From NCBI GenBank assembly GCA_035315885.1, contig DATFXM010000110.1, forward strand, positions 1-48,696: 48,696 nt of DNA, given 5' to 3'. Source of the DNA: DATFXM01 sp035315885. Its GTDB lineage: Bacteria > Acidobacteriota > Blastocatellia > UBA7656. Every line of letters begins with the position of its first letter. Position 1 is the stretch's first letter. The position numbers and the translations under genes were made by a program. Below, piece by piece: positions 48,671 to 48,696 of the stretch. Below the pieces are notes generated by a model. The model made no database searches, had not been told where the DNA came from, and saw nothing but the letters and a program-made list of their open reading frames with translations.

Positions 48671-48696
48671 ATGTCCTCGAACGTTGGGAGCGGTGG
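48671..48696 (+). CDS. Possible start of a gene running off the right edge
   Basis: An ATG at 48671 is 50 bases after the -10 box just described and is open to the end of the window (eight codons, MSSNVGSG). There is no clear Shine-Dalgarno. Identity cannot be given. Confidence 0.25.

Overview
The window looks like chromosomal DNA of a soil or environmental acidobacterium, most likely of class Blastocatellia. This is inferred, not proven. The grounds are moderate-to-high GC, a CadC-like winged-helix regulator, an alternative complex III (Act) gene cluster, Tat-exported redox and hypothetical proteins, a COG1964 radical SAM enzyme of the tetraether/membrane-spanning-lipid synthase type, and spacers full of short tandem and palindromic repeats. 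There is no rRNA, tRNA, CRISPR array, phage structural gene or insertion sequence that I can recognise.

Layout. 0-3.6 kb: the N-terminus of a winged-helix regulator (minus), a secreted protein of unknown function, a large palindromic repeat block, and a small minus-strand operon of ECF sigma factor, membrane anti-sigma-like protein and Spy/CnrX-like periplasmic protein, with a plausible ECF-type promoter. 3.8-9.4 kb: a compact Act (alternative complex III) set transcribed actA-actB1-actB2-actC-actD, with actB split and no actE or actF. 9.5-16.5 kb: a minus-strand run of membrane protein, TrmH-family rRNA methyltransferase, serine beta-lactamase-like hydrolase, TonB-family protein, SpoIID-like protein and small membrane protein. 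16.7-27.7 kb (plus): APC permease with a USP-like tail, YqeY-like protein, LarB, the three-gene proton-translocating transhydrogenase (pntAA-pntAB-pntB), and a 1243-residue TPR protein behind a structured leader. 27.8-36.5 kb (minus): a duplicated-barrel secreted protein, a GAF/AAA sigma-54 activator, a subtilase, a gluzincin-TPR protein, a second repeat block and an ScfR/RamB-type regulator. 36.6-41.9 kb: alpha/beta hydrolase, DUF1697, DUF2231, DUF2071, a possible structured non-coding RNA and a CrtI-like flavoprotein. 42-48.7 kb: two radical SAM genes in tandem, two DUF6916-like proteins around a GNAT acetyltransferase, and a PRMT-like methyltransferase.

Themes. Respiration and redox energetics (Act complex, transhydrogenase), envelope work (SpoIID, TonB, lipid-type radical SAM, secreted peptidases) and signalling (ECF sigma, sigma-54 activator, ScfR) dominate.

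Two things stand out. First, the radical SAM protein at 43488-45578 has the full architecture of COG1964 tetraether/membrane-spanning lipid synthases and sits next to a second radical SAM enzyme. Second, a pervasive class of intergenic elements is built from 7-nt tandem repeats of several unrelated words (AACTCAG, GAAACCA, GTTTAGG-like, AAATCTG/ATTTCAG, CAGTATG), usually as inverted arms around a spacer or around a palindromic core. They abut start and stop codons, form a perfect 27-bp hairpin at 36517-36586, and in two places touch or supply a promoter -35 box. I know of no description of this system in this lineage; cyanobacterial heptanucleotide STRRs are the nearest analogue I can name.
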